Of a DNA stretch of 64,000 nt, positions 37,050 through 48,718 are shown piece by piece (the stretch's first letter is position 1; each line of letters begins with the position of its first letter). Where the stretch lies: assembly GCF_900635455.1 (NCBI RefSeq), contig NZ_LR134116.1, positions 3,968,001 through 4,032,000 of the forward strand. The letters run 5' to 3'. The position numbers and the translations under genes are program-made. The DNA is from Yersinia intermedia (GTDB lineage Bacteria > Pseudomonadota > Gammaproteobacteria > Enterobacterales > Enterobacteriaceae). Under the pieces are notes generated by a model that ran no database searches, was not told the DNA's origin, and saw only the letters and a program-made list of their open reading frames with translations.

Positions 37050-38150
37050 ATGCAGAGTGAATTGAATATGAATAGCCATTCCTACGATCAGCTTCTGAAA
37101 AGTAAGCATCGGCTCTCTTTACTGCTTTTTCTATTTCTCAATGCGTCGTCATCTATTTTTAGTATGATATTACCGTCGCCTGAAACACCAGCGGTGACAT
37201 TACCGATAGTGCTAATCACGGTTATCAGCCTGAGTGCCGCAGCTTATCTGATTTTTATTTCGAAGAATTATGCCGATAAACTGAATTTATTTTCAATAAT
37301 CATGGGTATGCTTTGGGCCTGGCAAATCATTCTTAAATACGAATACTTGGGTACTAATGAAAATAACTACTTATTGCTTAGCCTGTTTACGATTTTCTTT
37401 ATCAGCACCATAGCTCTGTCTGATAATTTCCTCGCATTTTGTTTGCACACCGCCCCATCTGCCTTAACCGTTATTTTACTGGATGATTTTCAAAATATTT
37501 TCCGTATTTTATTCACTATCATGCTGCCACTGATTGGTTTCTCTTTACATCATTTGATGCTGCGCCGTAGCGATGACTTTACCCGAAAACTTGTCGCACG
37601 CCTGTATAATGAAAGGGAAAAATTCAGTGATTTAAGCATGATAGATCCCTTAACCAGTTTGTATAATCGCCGGGGTCTGGAGAATAAACTTGAAACACTG
37701 CTGGCTCAGTCCCCTGGCAATCATTACGTACTGTTACTCGATATCGACCATTTTAAAGCTTATAACGATAACTATGGTCACACCATGGGGGATCAAGCGC
37801 TGGTTCGCGTTGCCGCCGCTATTCGTGATGCAGTTCGTTCACGGGATATCGTGGTGCGCTACGGCGGTGAAGAGTTCTTAGTGCTCTTGACTCATGTCAG
37901 TGAAGAATATGCCAGCCAATTGGCTGAGCGCGTACGCCAACGGGTTTTAGGGCTTGATATTCCACATGTTTTTAACCATAAAGTTTCCACAACTGTGACA
38001 CTGAGTGCAGGTATTTCGCCTCTTCAAGCCTATGATCTGGCCTCCTCACTCAAAGCCGCAGATGAAGCACTTTACCGAGCCAAAAAAAATGGCCGTAATA
38101 AAGTTGCCTTTGCCGGAGAAAAATTATCAAACGTTGAATCATCACCCTAA
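37050..38150 (+). CDS. Membrane-bound diguanylate cyclase (GGDEF)
   Basis: 366 residues. Six predicted membrane helices (about 20-40, 50-70, 80-97, 107-125, 128-145, 150-172) form an N-terminal sensor module, followed by a complete GGDEF domain (about 195-355): metal Asp in LLLDIDHFKAYND, active site GGEEF at 272-276 and the product-inhibition site RSRD at 263-266, exactly five residues before it. Predicted to synthesise cyclic-di-GMP. No EAL domain. The start at 37050 has a weak ribosome site; Met7 (37068) is possible. The ligand of the membrane part is unknown and no symbol is assigned. Confidence 0.92.
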   Translation: MQSELNMNSHSYDQLLKSKHRLSLLLFLFLNASSSIFSMILPSPETPAVTLPIVLITVISLSAAAYLIFISKNYADKLNLFSIIMGMLWAWQIILKYEYLGTNENNYLLLSLFTIFFISTIALSDNFLAFCLHTAPSALTVILLDDFQNIFRILFTIMLPLIGFSLHHLMLRRSDDFTRKLVARLYNEREKFSDLSMIDPLTSLYNRRGLENKLETLLAQSPGNHYVLLLDIDHFKAYNDNYGHTMGDQALVRVAAAIRDAVRSRDIVVRYGGEEFLVLLTHVSEEYASQLAERVRQRVLGLDIPHVFNHKVSTTVTLSAGISPLQAYDLASSLKAADEALYRAKKNGRNKVAFAGEKLSNVESSP

Positions 38151-38642
38151 TTAAATCACGCAGTACAGACTCAATTATTATTTTTTTACCATAATGGTTG
38201 AGTTTAATACTGCGGTATTATATTTCACTTTAATTATGTTATTAAACCTTATCATTGCATCTCAATAAAATAAATCACTGGCTCATCTACTGACAAATAA
38301 CATCCATTTAAGTGAATCATCCTCCCGCACAGTTGAACATAATCCGCGTTTAAGACCATAAACTGCTCTATTTCCCCCATTAAAAAGCCAATCCCTTACT
38401 CTACCGATACTCCCTAGAGAAACCCTGAATAATATTCAGATACCGCAATGCAAATACAATAATGATTATCATTTATATAAAGCAGGGTTATACCGGAAAG
38501 CGCCTTGCGACGGAGGATAAAAATCGACTGACAATGCAGCCTGGCACTGTTTTTTTGGCTACAACAGATTATTTTGTTGCTTTGCTAAACCGATTCTTCT
38601 ACTTTTAGCAGCAACCAGAATTGAAGAAAAAAAGGGTTTATC
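38151..38642. other. Intergenic region before scrK: palindrome, Fur-like box, ScrR-like site
   Basis: 492 bp without a gene. An imperfect palindrome at 38161-38212 (CAGTA, ACTCAA, ATTAT on the left; ATAAT, TTGAGT, TACTG on the right, with a T7 run in the loop) probably ends the cyclase transcript. A Fur-like AATAATGATTATCATTTAT at 38458-38476 agrees with 14 of 19 consensus positions. GCTAAACCGATTCTTC at 38584-38599 resembles the ScrR-type dyad found before scrY. No convincing CRP site. Confidence 0.5.
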
Positions 38643-39602
38643 ATGGAAAATACCATTTGGGTTTTAGGTGATGCTGCAATTGATTTAGTTCCTGAAAATT
38701 CAAATAGTTATCTTAAATGCCCAGGGGGTGCACCTGCCAATGTGGCGGTCGGTATCGCCAGATTGGGCGGTAAAAGTGCCTTTATTGGCCGAGTTGGGCA
38801 AGACAGTTTTGGTCGTTTTATGCAGCAGGTATTACAGCAAGAAAACGTTGATACCCACGCGATGACGCAAGATCCGCTGCACCATACCTCTACGGTGGTG
38901 GTGGATTTAGATGAACATGGCGAACGCACTTTTACATTTATGGTGACACCGAGTGCTGATCTATTCTTGCAACCAGATGATTTACCTGAATTTAAAAATA
39001 ATCAGTGGCTGCATCTGTGCTCTATTGCCTTAAGCCAAGAGCCGAGCCGCAGTACCGCCTTTGAGGCGATGCGCCGTATTAAAGCCGACGGCGGTTGGGT
39101 CAGTTTTGACCCCAATATCCGTGCCGATATCTGGCGTGAGCCACAAGCGTTACTCCCCTGTCTGCAACAGGCGCTGATGTTAGCCGATGTGGTGAAACTG
39201 TCGTTGGAAGAACTGAATTTTATCTGCCCGGATCAGGATGTTGCCAGCGCAATGGAACAGGTGATGGCCGACTATTGCTGCAAATTGCTGTTGGTGACAC
39301 TAGGAGCCGATGGCGTTTGGGTGCATAACCGCCATCGCCTGCAAAAATACCCAAGCCGAAAAATCACTCCAGTAGATACAACCGGCGCGGGTGATGCCTT
39401 TGTCGCTGGGTTGCTGGCGGCATTGGCACGGCTACCGGACTGGCACTTAGGTGCTGATCTCACCGCCGCCATCGATCAGGCGCAAGCCTGTGGTGCTTTG
39501 GCCACCAGCGCTAAAGGGGCGATGACTGCGTTACCTAATGCTCAACAGTTGCTGCATTTTCTTCAACGCAGTCACTCATTGTATAAACGACTCTCTGTAT
39601 AA
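38643..39602 (+). CDS. scrK: Fructokinase ScrK
   Basis: 319 residues; PfkB/ribokinase family. N-terminal substrate motif CPGGAPANVAVGIARLGG and the C-terminal signature DTTGAGDAFVAGLLAAL with the catalytic Asp. It phosphorylates the fructose released when ScrB hydrolyses sucrose-6-phosphate. First of scrKYABR, with 293 bp before scrY, so scrY may have its own promoter. AAAGGG precedes the ATG. Confidence 0.95.
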   Translation: MENTIWVLGDAAIDLVPENSNSYLKCPGGAPANVAVGIARLGGKSAFIGRVGQDSFGRFMQQVLQQENVDTHAMTQDPLHHTSTVVVDLDEHGERTFTFMVTPSADLFLQPDDLPEFKNNQWLHLCSIALSQEPSRSTAFEAMRRIKADGGWVSFDPNIRADIWREPQALLPCLQQALMLADVVKLSLEELNFICPDQDVASAMEQVMADYCCKLLLVTLGADGVWVHNRHRLQKYPSRKITPVDTTGAGDAFVAGLLAALARLPDWHLGADLTAAIDQAQACGALATSAKGAMTALPNAQQLLHFLQRSHSLYKRLSV

Positions 39603-39784
39603 ATCCGTCAGGATGTCGCCTTTGGCAGGCATCCATCTCCCCTCTTACCTGCCGTTCTTGTTGCTAAATACCCAGCCTATTTCCTCGTATCTAACATTGT
39701 ATTTCTAGTTCTATCCTGCCGCCCATAGCCTTATTCCACTCGTAAAATCGTGCAATTTGCAGCCTGGATCACAATAGCTGAATC

Positions 39785-39852
39785 GGGTTAGCAAAATATT
39801 TTGCTAATCCCAGAGGTTCCCCCTTATGTTAGCCATGAAAAACCGGTTTAGC
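39785..39852 (+). promoter_or_regulatory. scrY control region: large palindrome and ScrR-type operator
   Basis: A 27-bp palindrome at 39785-39811 has arms GGGTTAGCAAAAT and ATTTTGCTAATCCC with one mismatch. A second dyad GAAAAACCGGTTTAGC (39837-39852) has the central CG of LacI-family operators and 14/16 symmetry to GCTAAACC-GGTTTAGC, resembling the site before scrK. Either or both could be ScrR operators. The remainder of the 293-bp gap shows a small GC inverted repeat after scrK (39612-39633) and a half CRP site GATCACA (39768-39774). Confidence 0.55.
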
Positions 39853-39889
39853 TGTTTAGCATAAATACAATTAATCACATACCGAGTGA

Positions 39890-41425
<1,536 letters not shown>

Positions 41426-41459
41426 CTATTGCGCACAGCAGTAATCACGAAGAATACCA

Positions 41460-41490
41460 CCTGCAGCCGTGACGATCCTCGGCATGCAGG
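41460..41490 (+). other. Intercistronic hairpin between scrY and scrA
   Basis: CCTGCAGCCG pairs with CGGC-A-TGCAGG around a 10-base loop, in the 92-bp porin-PTS gap, followed by an A-rich stretch. Probably protects the abundant porin message from 3' decay. Confidence 0.55.
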
Positions 41491-41517
41491 AATAAAAATA
41501 AATTTGCGAGGGATATC

Positions 41518-42888
41518 ATGAATATCAACGAGACCGTAACGGCTCTGCTCCCATTGCTTGGTGGTAAAGAGAATATCGTCAGTGCTGCACACTGCGCCAC
41601 TCGCCTGCGCTTGGTTCTGGCAGATGATTCTTTAGTGCAAAAATCAGCGGTAGAGAAACTCGATGGCGTTAAGGGCTGCTTCAGCAATGCCGGGCAGTTA
41701 CAGGTGATTTTCGGTACCGGGCTGGTCAATAAAGTTTATGCCGAATTTATCAAGGTAGCGGGTGTAAACGAAGCCAGTAAATCTGAAGCTGCCGCTGTGG
41801 CTGCGCGTAAACTCAATCCGTTCCAGCGCATTGCCCGCCTGCTATCCAATATTTTTGTCCCGATCATTCCGGCGATTGTGGCGTCCGGCCTGTTAATGGG
41901 CTTGCTCGGCATGGTAAAAACCTATGGCTGGGCCGATGCCGACAGCGCGCTGTTTATTATGCTGGATATGTTCAGCTCCGCTGCTTTTATCATTCTGCCT
42001 ATTTTAATTGGTTTCACCGCAGCCAAAGAGTTTGGCGGCAACCCGTATCTGGGAGCAACTCTGGGCGGCATTTTGACGCATCCAGCGCTAACCAATGCCT
42101 GGGGGGTTGCAGGCGGTTTCCATACCATGAATTTCTTCGGTATGGAGGTAGCGATGATTGGCTATCAGGGCACGGTATTCCCAGTGCTGCTGGCTGTGTG
42201 GTTTATGAGTATGCTGGAAAAGCGCCTGCGCAAAGTGATACCTGATGCGCTGGACCTGATCCTCACCCCCTTTTTAACGGTGATCATTACTGGTTTTGTC
42301 GCGCTGTTATTTATCGGCCCTGCCGGGCGAGTATTGGGTGATGGGATCTCGCTGGTACTTAGCACACTGATAACCCATGCAGGCTGGCTGGCCGGGTTAC
42401 TGTTCGGCGGGCTTTATTCCGTGATAGTGATAACCGGTATTCATCATAGCTTCCACGCCATCGAGGCTGGGCTATTGGGTAATCCGAATATCGGGGTCAA
42501 TTTCTTGTTACCTATCTGGTCAATGGCAAACGTGGCGCAAGGCGGAGCCTGCCTGGCGGTCTACTTTAAGACCCGCGATGCTAAAATTAAAGCCATCGCC
42601 ATCCCATCGGCATTTTCTGCCATGCTGGGTATTACCGAAGCGGCAATTTTCGGGATTAATCTGCGCTTTATCAAACCCTTCCTTGCTGCACTGGCCGGCG
42701 GCGCATTAGGGGGAGCCTGGGTAGTCGCGAATCATGTCAATATGACCGCTGTAGGTTTAACCGGCATCCCAGGCATCGCTATCGTACAAGGCAATTCAAT
42801 TGTTAATTATCTGATTGGATTGGTCATTGCATTTGGTGCTGCATTTATTATCTCTCTACTACTTAAGTACAAAACGGACAGCGAATAA
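41518..42888 (+). CDS. scrA: Sucrose PTS transporter EIIBC, ScrA
   Basis: 456 residues. N-terminal IIB domain (about 1-90) with phospho-cysteine Cys26 in SAAHCATRLRLVL, followed by the membrane IIC domain (about 105-455) with LTHPALTNAW and HSFHAIEAGLLGNP motifs. No IIA domain, so it borrows IIA(Glc) as other ScrA proteins do. Imports sucrose as sucrose-6-phosphate. GCGAGGG precedes the ATG. Its stop overlaps the scrB start by one base. Confidence 0.97.
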   Translation: MNINETVTALLPLLGGKENIVSAAHCATRLRLVLADDSLVQKSAVEKLDGVKGCFSNAGQLQVIFGTGLVNKVYAEFIKVAGVNEASKSEAAAVAARKLNPFQRIARLLSNIFVPIIPAIVASGLLMGLLGMVKTYGWADADSALFIMLDMFSSAAFIILPILIGFTAAKEFGGNPYLGATLGGILTHPALTNAWGVAGGFHTMNFFGMEVAMIGYQGTVFPVLLAVWFMSMLEKRLRKVIPDALDLILTPFLTVIITGFVALLFIGPAGRVLGDGISLVLSTLITHAGWLAGLLFGGLYSVIVITGIHHSFHAIEAGLLGNPNIGVNFLLPIWSMANVAQGGACLAVYFKTRDAKIKAIAIPSAFSAMLGITEAAIFGINLRFIKPFLAALAGGALGGAWVVANHVNMTAVGLTGIPGIAIVQGNSIVNYLIGLVIAFGAAFIISLLLKYKTDSE

Positions 42889-44297
42889 TGCAAGAAGTCA
42901 GTTTGCTAAAACAACTTACGCTGGCAGTGATGCGTGGTCAAATCCGCGCATCGCGTGACACTCATCGGCCGGGCTGGCACCTGGCCCCCAGTGTCGGGCT
43001 GCTGAATGATCCCAACGGGTTTATTTATCATGCTGGCTATTACCATTTGTTCTATCAATGGAACCCGTTGGATTGCCGCCACGGCAGTAAATACTGGGGT
43101 CATTGGCGTAGTGCCGATCTGATTCATTGGGAACATCAGCCTGTCGCATTGGTGCCCAGTGAAGAATATGAAAGCCACGGCTGCTACTCAGGTTCTGCCG
43201 TCATTGCTGATGACCGAATCACTCTAATTTATACCGGTAATGTGAAATATCCTGATGGCTCGCGTACCGCATTCCAATGTCTGGCACAGGAGAATGAACG
43301 GGGGGAATATGACAAATTAGGGCCAGTACTCCCATTACCTGCGGGTTATACCGGCCATGTTCGCGACCCGAAAGTCTGGCAGCACGACGGTCAGTGGTAC
43401 ATGGTATTAGGGGCGCAGGATAAGCAATTGCAAGGGAAAGTACTGTTATTACGCTCCAATGATTTACGTGAATGGCACCCTCTGGGTGAAATTGCCGGTT
43501 CCGGCCTGGGCGGATTAGGGCCGTTTGGCTACATGTGGGAATGCCCTGACATGTTCAGGTTAGCGGATCAGGACATGCTGATTTTCTGCCCTCAGGGCAT
43601 CGCTGCCGAAGCAGAGCGTTACCGTAACACCTTCCAGGCGGGTTATTTACTGGGCCAATTAGATTATACCAAGGCAGCATTCGACCATCAGGCGTTCCAC
43701 GAACTGGATGCCGGTTTCGAATTCTACGCGCCACAAACCACGCTGGCCGCAGATGGCCGGCGCTTGTTATTCGCCTGGATGGGGATCCCGGATGAAGATG
43801 AGTTATATCAACCCACGGTAGCCTATGGTTGGATCCATACCATGACCTGCCCGCGAGAACTGAGTCTGATTGACGGCAAAGTCATTCAACGACCCGCGCG
43901 TGAATTGCAGGTATTGCGCCGTGAGCATCGCCAGTGGCAAGGCCGTGCTCAAGAAGCACCGGCACTCTCCATCCGCAGTGCGGAAATGATAGTCGACGTC
44001 AGTGCGCCATTTATCCTCGGGTTAGGCGATGAAATGATGCTGGTATGGGACGGTGAACGCATCACACTAAGCCGCCGGAATTTGCGTACCGGGCTGCAAG
44101 AGTTCCGTTATTGGCGCGGTCAATTGCAGCAGTTACAACTGCTCTGCGATAGTTGCAGCATAGAGATCTTTATCAATCAGGGGGAGGCGGTAATGACCAC
44201 ATGCTACTTCCCAACTGAAGACCCTATAGCAATCTTTAACGGAAATGCTGAACTGCGTCTGCAACACTGGTTGTTGTCTTCGCCCATGTTAGAATGA
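42888..44297 (+). CDS. scrB: Sucrose-6-phosphate hydrolase ScrB (GH32)
   Basis: 469 residues. GH32 five-bladed propeller with nucleophile Asp41 (LNDPNGF), transition-state Asp160 (RDPK) and acid/base Glu218 (WECPD), then a C-terminal beta-sandwich from about 340. Cleaves sucrose-6-phosphate to glucose-6-phosphate and fructose. Coupled to scrA by a TAATG overlap. Confidence 0.97.
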   Translation: MQEVSLLKQLTLAVMRGQIRASRDTHRPGWHLAPSVGLLNDPNGFIYHAGYYHLFYQWNPLDCRHGSKYWGHWRSADLIHWEHQPVALVPSEEYESHGCYSGSAVIADDRITLIYTGNVKYPDGSRTAFQCLAQENERGEYDKLGPVLPLPAGYTGHVRDPKVWQHDGQWYMVLGAQDKQLQGKVLLLRSNDLREWHPLGEIAGSGLGGLGPFGYMWECPDMFRLADQDMLIFCPQGIAAEAERYRNTFQAGYLLGQLDYTKAAFDHQAFHELDAGFEFYAPQTTLAADGRRLLFAWMGIPDEDELYQPTVAYGWIHTMTCPRELSLIDGKVIQRPARELQVLRREHRQWQGRAQEAPALSIRSAEMIVDVSAPFILGLGDEMMLVWDGERITLSRRNLRTGLQEFRYWRGQLQQLQLLCDSCSIEIFINQGEAVMTTCYFPTEDPIAIFNGNAELRLQHWLLSSPMLE

Positions 44298-44343
44298 AGT
44301 ATCTTTCAAGGCGACAGATTCACTCAGTGAAAAACAATAACCT

Positions 44344-45378
44344 GTGAAAAATCATAAACGAATCACCATTAACGATATTGCCAAACTGGCTGGGGTGTCG
44401 AAATCGACCACCAGTTTGGTGCTCAATGGGCGCAGCAAGGAGTATCGTGTTTCCGATGAAACGCGGGATCGTATTGTTGCTTTGGCTAACGAGCATAACT
44501 ATCAACCGAGCTTCCATGCCCGCTCGCTACGCTCAACCCGCAGCCACACCATAGGATTGGTGGTTCCGGAGATGACCAACCACGGTTTTGCCCTGATTTC
44601 ACGTGAGCTAGAGATGCTGTGTCGCGAAGCCGGATTACAGCTACTGATTGCTTGCACCGATGAAAACCCCGGTCAGGAAATGATGGCGGTCAATAGCCTG
44701 GTACAACGTCAGGTCGATGGCCTGATTGTCGCATCCAGCCAGCTCAATGACAGTGAATATCAAAAGATCAATGCCTGCCTACCGGTGGTGCAGATGGACC
44801 GATTAATTGGTGAATCAGAGTTGCCGCTGGTTATCACTGACTCCGTGGCCTCCACCACCCTATTGGTTGAAAACGTTGCCCGCCAACATCCTGATGAGTT
44901 TTATTTTCTTGGTGGTCAGCCACGCATCTCACCTACCCGTGATCGGCTAGCCGGTTTCCAGCAAGGTCTGCAACAGGCAGGGGTGACGTGCCGCCCAGAA
45001 TGGATACTAAATGGCCATTACCTGCCCAGTTCCGGTTATGAAATGATAGCTCAACTCTGTGCACAATTAGGCCGCCCACCAAAAGCGGTGTTTACTGCCG
45101 CCTGCGGGCTGTTGGAAGGTGTACTGCGCTATCTCAATCAGCATCAATTAATGGACAGCAATATTCATTTATGCAGTTTTGACGATCATTATCTGTTTGA
45201 TTGCCTACCGTTGAAAATAGATACCATTGCACAAGATTGCCAAGGGCTGGCACGCCATAGCTTTGAGATGATCACCAGCTTAATTGCCGAATCGCCACTG
45301 GCGCAAAATCAACTGATTCTGCCAGGGCAGATCCATTGGCGGCATCCAGGTTCTAAGGCATTCAATGAGCAACACTGA
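44344..45378 (+). CDS. scrR: LacI-family sucrose operon repressor ScrR
   Basis: 344 residues. N-terminal LacI HTH ([23 protein letters not shown], about 7-30) with hinge ([13 protein letters not shown]), then a periplasmic-binding-like core. Represses scr genes until fructose or fructose-1-phosphate binds, by analogy with characterised ScrR. The start is a GTG; no in-frame ATG fits. The 3' end overlaps dhaR by 14 bases in another frame, an unusual link between sucrose and dihydroxyacetone regulators. Confidence 0.95.
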   Translation: MKNHKRITINDIAKLAGVSKSTTSLVLNGRSKEYRVSDETRDRIVALANEHNYQPSFHARSLRSTRSHTIGLVVPEMTNHGFALISRELEMLCREAGLQLLIACTDENPGQEMMAVNSLVQRQVDGLIVASSQLNDSEYQKINACLPVVQMDRLIGESELPLVITDSVASTTLLVENVARQHPDEFYFLGGQPRISPTRDRLAGFQQGLQQAGVTCRPEWILNGHYLPSSGYEMIAQLCAQLGRPPKAVFTAACGLLEGVLRYLNQHQLMDSNIHLCSFDDHYLFDCLPLKIDTIAQDCQGLARHSFEMITSLIAESPLAQNQLILPGQIHWRHPGSKAFNEQH

Positions 45379-47284
45379 TCCAGTGACCACGCCAGCATTG
45401 GCAGAGTCCTGGCGGCGTTGCCAAAAATTGATGCAAGCCCACCAATGGCGAGTACCTCATCGGGCCGTGGGTGCAACTTTTCAATCAATTTGCCAGCGCA
45501 AAAATGACTTACTGGTATTAGGTCAAGCCGCATTGGAAGATGCGTACGAATATATGGAATCACGCCCCTGTGTGCTGCTGATTCTGGATGAAAGTGGCTG
45601 TACCCTCTGGCAATGCGGGCATCCGCAAACCATTAGTCAGCTACAGGAATTGGGGATCGGTTGCGGCAGTTATTGGGCGGAAGGGCTAATGGGCACCAAT
45701 GCACCGGCGCTGGCAATTGCTGAAGGTAACCCGATACAAGTCAGTGGCCAACAGCACTTTAAGCAAGCGCTGCACCCGTGGCGTTTTTGCGCCACTCCGG
45801 TGTATGATAACAGTGGCCGCCAACGGGCGGTGATTGTTTTAGGTAGCCTGCTCAGCGAACAGGCGGCAAGTGACTTGCCTCTGACATTAGCTATCGCCCG
45901 CGAAATTGGCAATTATCTCCACGCAGATAGCTTATTGGCAGAAACTAACCGCCATCTGAATGAACTCAATGCCCTACTCGATGGCGTGGACGATGGTGTC
46001 ATGGCATGGGACCAACGCGGTTGTCTGCTGTATCTCAACCGCCGCGCTGCCGCTATTTTGCAGTTAGATGAAACCAGTAGCCTCGGCAAACCGGTCACAG
46101 ATTTACTGACCTTACCTTCCTTACTGACCCATGCCATTTTACATCGTAATCCTCTCAGCCACGTTGAGGTGACGTTTGAGAGCCAGCAGCAATTTATTTC
46201 CGCCCTCTTAACCCTCAAACCCATTCCTGATGGTAATCGCTGCGGCTTTATTGCATTACTTCATCCACAAGAATTACTGCGGCAAATGGTACACAACCAA
46301 TTAGGGCGGGCAAATTGTACTTTTGAGGATATGCCGGTTGCTTCACTAGAAATGCGCCGCCTGGTGCGTTATGGCAAGCAGGCCGCTAAAGGCCGGCATC
46401 CAATTTTACTGCACGGGGAAGAAGGGGTCGGTAAACAGCAGTTGGGGCAAGCAATCCATAATGCCAGTAATCGAGCCGATGGCCCTTACATCGTCTTAAA
46501 TTGTCAGGCATTGCCGCAGAATTTTATGGCGCGCGAATTTCTTGGCAGTGATGCCAGTGAAGGGGAATCCGGCCAACCCAGCAAGTTTGAGCTGGCTAAT
46601 GGCGGTACCTTATATCTGGAACAAGTTGAATATCTGTCACCAGAAATGCAATCAGCTTTACTGCAAATCGTCAAAACTGGCATGGTCATGCGGGTCAACT
46701 CCAATCGGGTGATCCCCGTCGATGTGCGGATTATTACTGCCACCGGAGCAGACCTACCCTTACTGGTAAAACAAGGGCGTTTTCGTCGCCAGCTATTTTA
46801 TACCCTGCAATCTTTCGAATTACATATTCCGCCGCTGCGCCAGCGCCAGCAAGATATCCCACTACTGGTGCAGCATACGCTGGCAAGTATTGGGCAACAT
46901 TTCCACTGCCAATATCAGCCTGATGAAAGTGTGATCCGTCAGTTATGCCAATACCCATGGCCAGGTAATGATCAGGAACTAAAAAGCGTAGTGGAGCGTG
47001 CCGCGATGGCCTGCCGCCATAACCGAATTAATCTCAATGATTTGCCAGAGCATCTATTGGGGGAGAGGCTACTGCTCGAACCGGATATGCCGCAACCTCA
47101 GCCCGTATTATCGCTACAAGAATTAGAAAGGCAGGCCATTATTCGTGCTGCACTGGTCTGCCAAGGTCAGCTCAATGAAATGGCGGCCTTATTAGGGATA
47201 GGCCGCACAACTTTATGGCGAAAGGTAAAACTTCATCGGCTGGATATCAGCCAATTTAAGGGTGGCGAGTCACTGCCAGTGTAA
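45365..47284 (+). CDS. dhaR: Dihydroxyacetone kinase operon regulator DhaR
   Basis: 639 residues, exactly the E. coli DhaR length. GAF-like and PAS domains at about 1-300 ([51 protein letters not shown] region), an AAA+ core ([16 protein letters not shown]alker [11 protein letters not shown]alker B), and a Fis-type HTH at the end ([17 protein letters not shown]). The sigma-54-contacting GAFTGA loop is missing (GSDASEG in its place), as in E. coli DhaR, which works with sigma-70. DhaK and DhaL antagonistically control it in E. coli. Its target operon is 10 kb away here instead of adjacent. Confidence 0.95.
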   Translation: MSNTDPVTTPALAESWRRCQKLMQAHQWRVPHRAVGATFQSICQRKNDLLVLGQAALEDAYEYMESRPCVLLILDESGCTLWQCGHPQTISQLQELGIGCGSYWAEGLMGTNAPALAIAEGNPIQVSGQQHFKQALHPWRFCATPVYDNSGRQRAVIVLGSLLSEQAASDLPLTLAIAREIGNYLHADSLLAETNRHLNELNALLDGVDDGVMAWDQRGCLLYLNRRAAAILQLDETSSLGKPVTDLLTLPSLLTHAILHRNPLSHVEVTFESQQQFISALLTLKPIPDGNRCGFIALLHPQELLRQMVHNQLGRANCTFEDMPVASLEMRRLVRYGKQAAKGRHPILLHGEEGVGKQQLGQAIHNASNRADGPYIVLNCQALPQNFMAREFLGSDASEGESGQPSKFELANGGTLYLEQVEYLSPEMQSALLQIVKTGMVMRVNSNRVIPVDVRIITATGADLPLLVKQGRFRRQLFYTLQSFELHIPPLRQRQQDIPLLVQHTLASIGQHFHCQYQPDESVIRQLCQYPWPGNDQELKSVVERAAMACRHNRINLNDLPEHLLGERLLLEPDMPQPQPVLSLQELERQAIIRAALVCQGQLNEMAALLGIGRTTLWRKVKLHRLDISQFKGGESLPV

Positions 47285-47286
47285 TC

Positions 47287-48372
47287 TCAATGCACCGCCC
47301 AGTCGGGGAAAATCATCGGTAAAGTGAATGCTTTTAGCTGCTCAGCAGACAATTGACGACGCTGTGCATTAATCTCTGCGCCCGGCCCCTGACTGTTTGC
47401 CTCAAAGAAACGCGAATCTTGCGGATAGAACCAGATTTTCTCACCTTGCTTATCTTTACCGGACATTTTGTCCCAACCGTAAATGTGATCGTCCATCGTC
47501 GTATTTATAAATACGGCCTGACCAATAGCTGCAGGATCAGCATAACGGCCGTCGTCAAAAGTTGTGGTTGGATGCCACGGGCGCCCTAAAGCGAAACTTT
47601 TGGCTGGAACCCCCGGCTCTTTGGTCAAACGACTATTGAGAAAAATCAAACCATAGGGTGATGTGCTTAATGTACTGGGGGCAGTAATATAGCCATAGGG
47701 CGGCTCAATATCACTACGGTCACGGGCAACAATATTGCATCGGTCGAATACTGTAATACCCGAACCAAAAATAAAATCGACATGACCACTGATTTCACAA
47801 TCAGTGAAATAGCTACGGCTGCCTGTCTTGCTGTACAGCGTATCCTGATAGCCTTCGAGTTTTACTTTCTTAAAGCGCGCCCTATCACTGTTTTCAGCCA
47901 ATAATAATGCCACGGCTTGAGTATCTTTTAACTTCGTCGGATCACTGTCAGCTTTCTTTTTATTGGCAGGGAAATCAAAATCGTTACGAATAGTAAGCTC
48001 TTCAGCCGTAAAATTTGCCGCATTAACCAGCACGGTACTACTGCCCGAGGTTCCCCATTTCTCCCCTTGCGGATTAAGCATGCCGGCCGCAGTATTGGCA
48101 CTGATCACCGTACCATCACGGTTTTCCCCTTTTAATGTGACATTATTACGATTGACCTCCAGCCGTTCAGTATAAACGCCCGTTCTAAGGAAAATAACGA
48201 ATGCTGAATTATCCGCTGGCGCTGATTGTAACGCAGCATTAATCGAGGAAAACTCATTACCCTGTGGAGCAGTAGAAACCACAGCATTATACCGAGCAGC
48301 ACTGGCTTGGCCCAATACAGTAATAGACATCAATCCTAACAATAGCGTTTTACCCAAAAAATTAATTGGCAT
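47287..48372 (-). CDS. pemA: Secreted pectin methylesterase (CE8), PemA-like
   Basis: 361 residues. Signal peptide about 1-25 (ends ASA-A), then a right-handed beta-helix pectinesterase. Family motifs: QAVALLLAENSDRARF, YQDTLYSKTG (oxyanion Gln and Asp region), catalytic Asp in GHVDFIFGSG, and the Arg of LGRPWHP. Resembles Dickeya PemA. Removes methyl esters from pectin, making it accessible to pectate lyases. Convergent with dhaR (2-bp gap) and preceded by a KdgR-type operator. Alternative: a periplasmic methylesterase for oligogalacturonides (PemB-like); but there is no lipobox. Confidence 0.93.
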   Translation of the reverse strand: MPINFLGKTLLLGLMSITVLGQASAARYNAVVSTAPQGNEFSSINAALQSAPADNSAFVIFLRTGVYTERLEVNRNNVTLKGENRDGTVISANTAAGMLNPQGEKWGTSGSSTVLVNAANFTAEELTIRNDFDFPANKKKADSDPTKLKDTQAVALLLAENSDRARFKKVKLEGYQDTLYSKTGSRSYFTDCEISGHVDFIFGSGITVFDRCNIVARDRSDIEPPYGYITAPSTLSTSPYGLIFLNSRLTKEPGVPAKSFALGRPWHPTTTFDDGRYADPAAIGQAVFINTTMDDHIYGWDKMSGKDKQGEKIWFYPQDSRFFEANSQGPGAEINAQRRQLSAEQLKAFTLPMIFPDWAVH

Positions 48373-48476
48373 TACATGATCCTTGGTTATTAGCCCGCGC
48401 CAGATTAAAATAACTTTAGGTTATTATCGTTTAAGAAAAGCAACTATAGCAGTGTAAAAAAGGCATGATACACAAA

Positions 48477-48495
48477 AATGGAACATTGTTCTATT
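48477..48495. promoter_or_regulatory. KdgR-type operator upstream of pemA
   Basis: AATGGAACATTGTTCTATT agrees with the KdgR consensus AATRAAAYRNYGTTTYATT at 17 of 19 positions and is nearly palindromic. It lies about 105 bases before the pemA start. The remainder of 48373-48877 (505 bp) is very AT-rich and contains the cluster promoter below, otherwise nothing recognisable. Confidence 0.75.
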
Positions 48496-48718
48496 TGTGC
48501 AGATCACATTTTTTGACATTTATAGCTAAATCGTAAAAATAGCCATATGGGTATTTAAAATACAGGTAATGTATAACTCATCAAGTAGTTATAACATTAA
48601 CCTCCCTATTTAATACATTCGAGTTACTGTTTTATAAAAAGCAACAGCAAACCAGGCCAATACCTATCTATAATTAATTATTTGCTAAATATATATAGTG
48701 ATAGATATTTATAAAAAC

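Noticed and set aside
45365..47284. Sigma-54-dependent activator reading of the dhaR product
   Set aside because: The GAFTGA loop is replaced (GSDASEG), and full-length match to E. coli DhaR indicates sigma-70 promoters.
48569..48613. 14-codon frame (MYNSSSSYNINLPI) upstream of the cluster as a precursor peptide
   Set aside because: Weak ribosome site, located before the predicted cluster promoter, Ser/Asn-rich composition expected from AT-rich DNA, and no peptide-modifying enzymes of RiPP type in the cluster.
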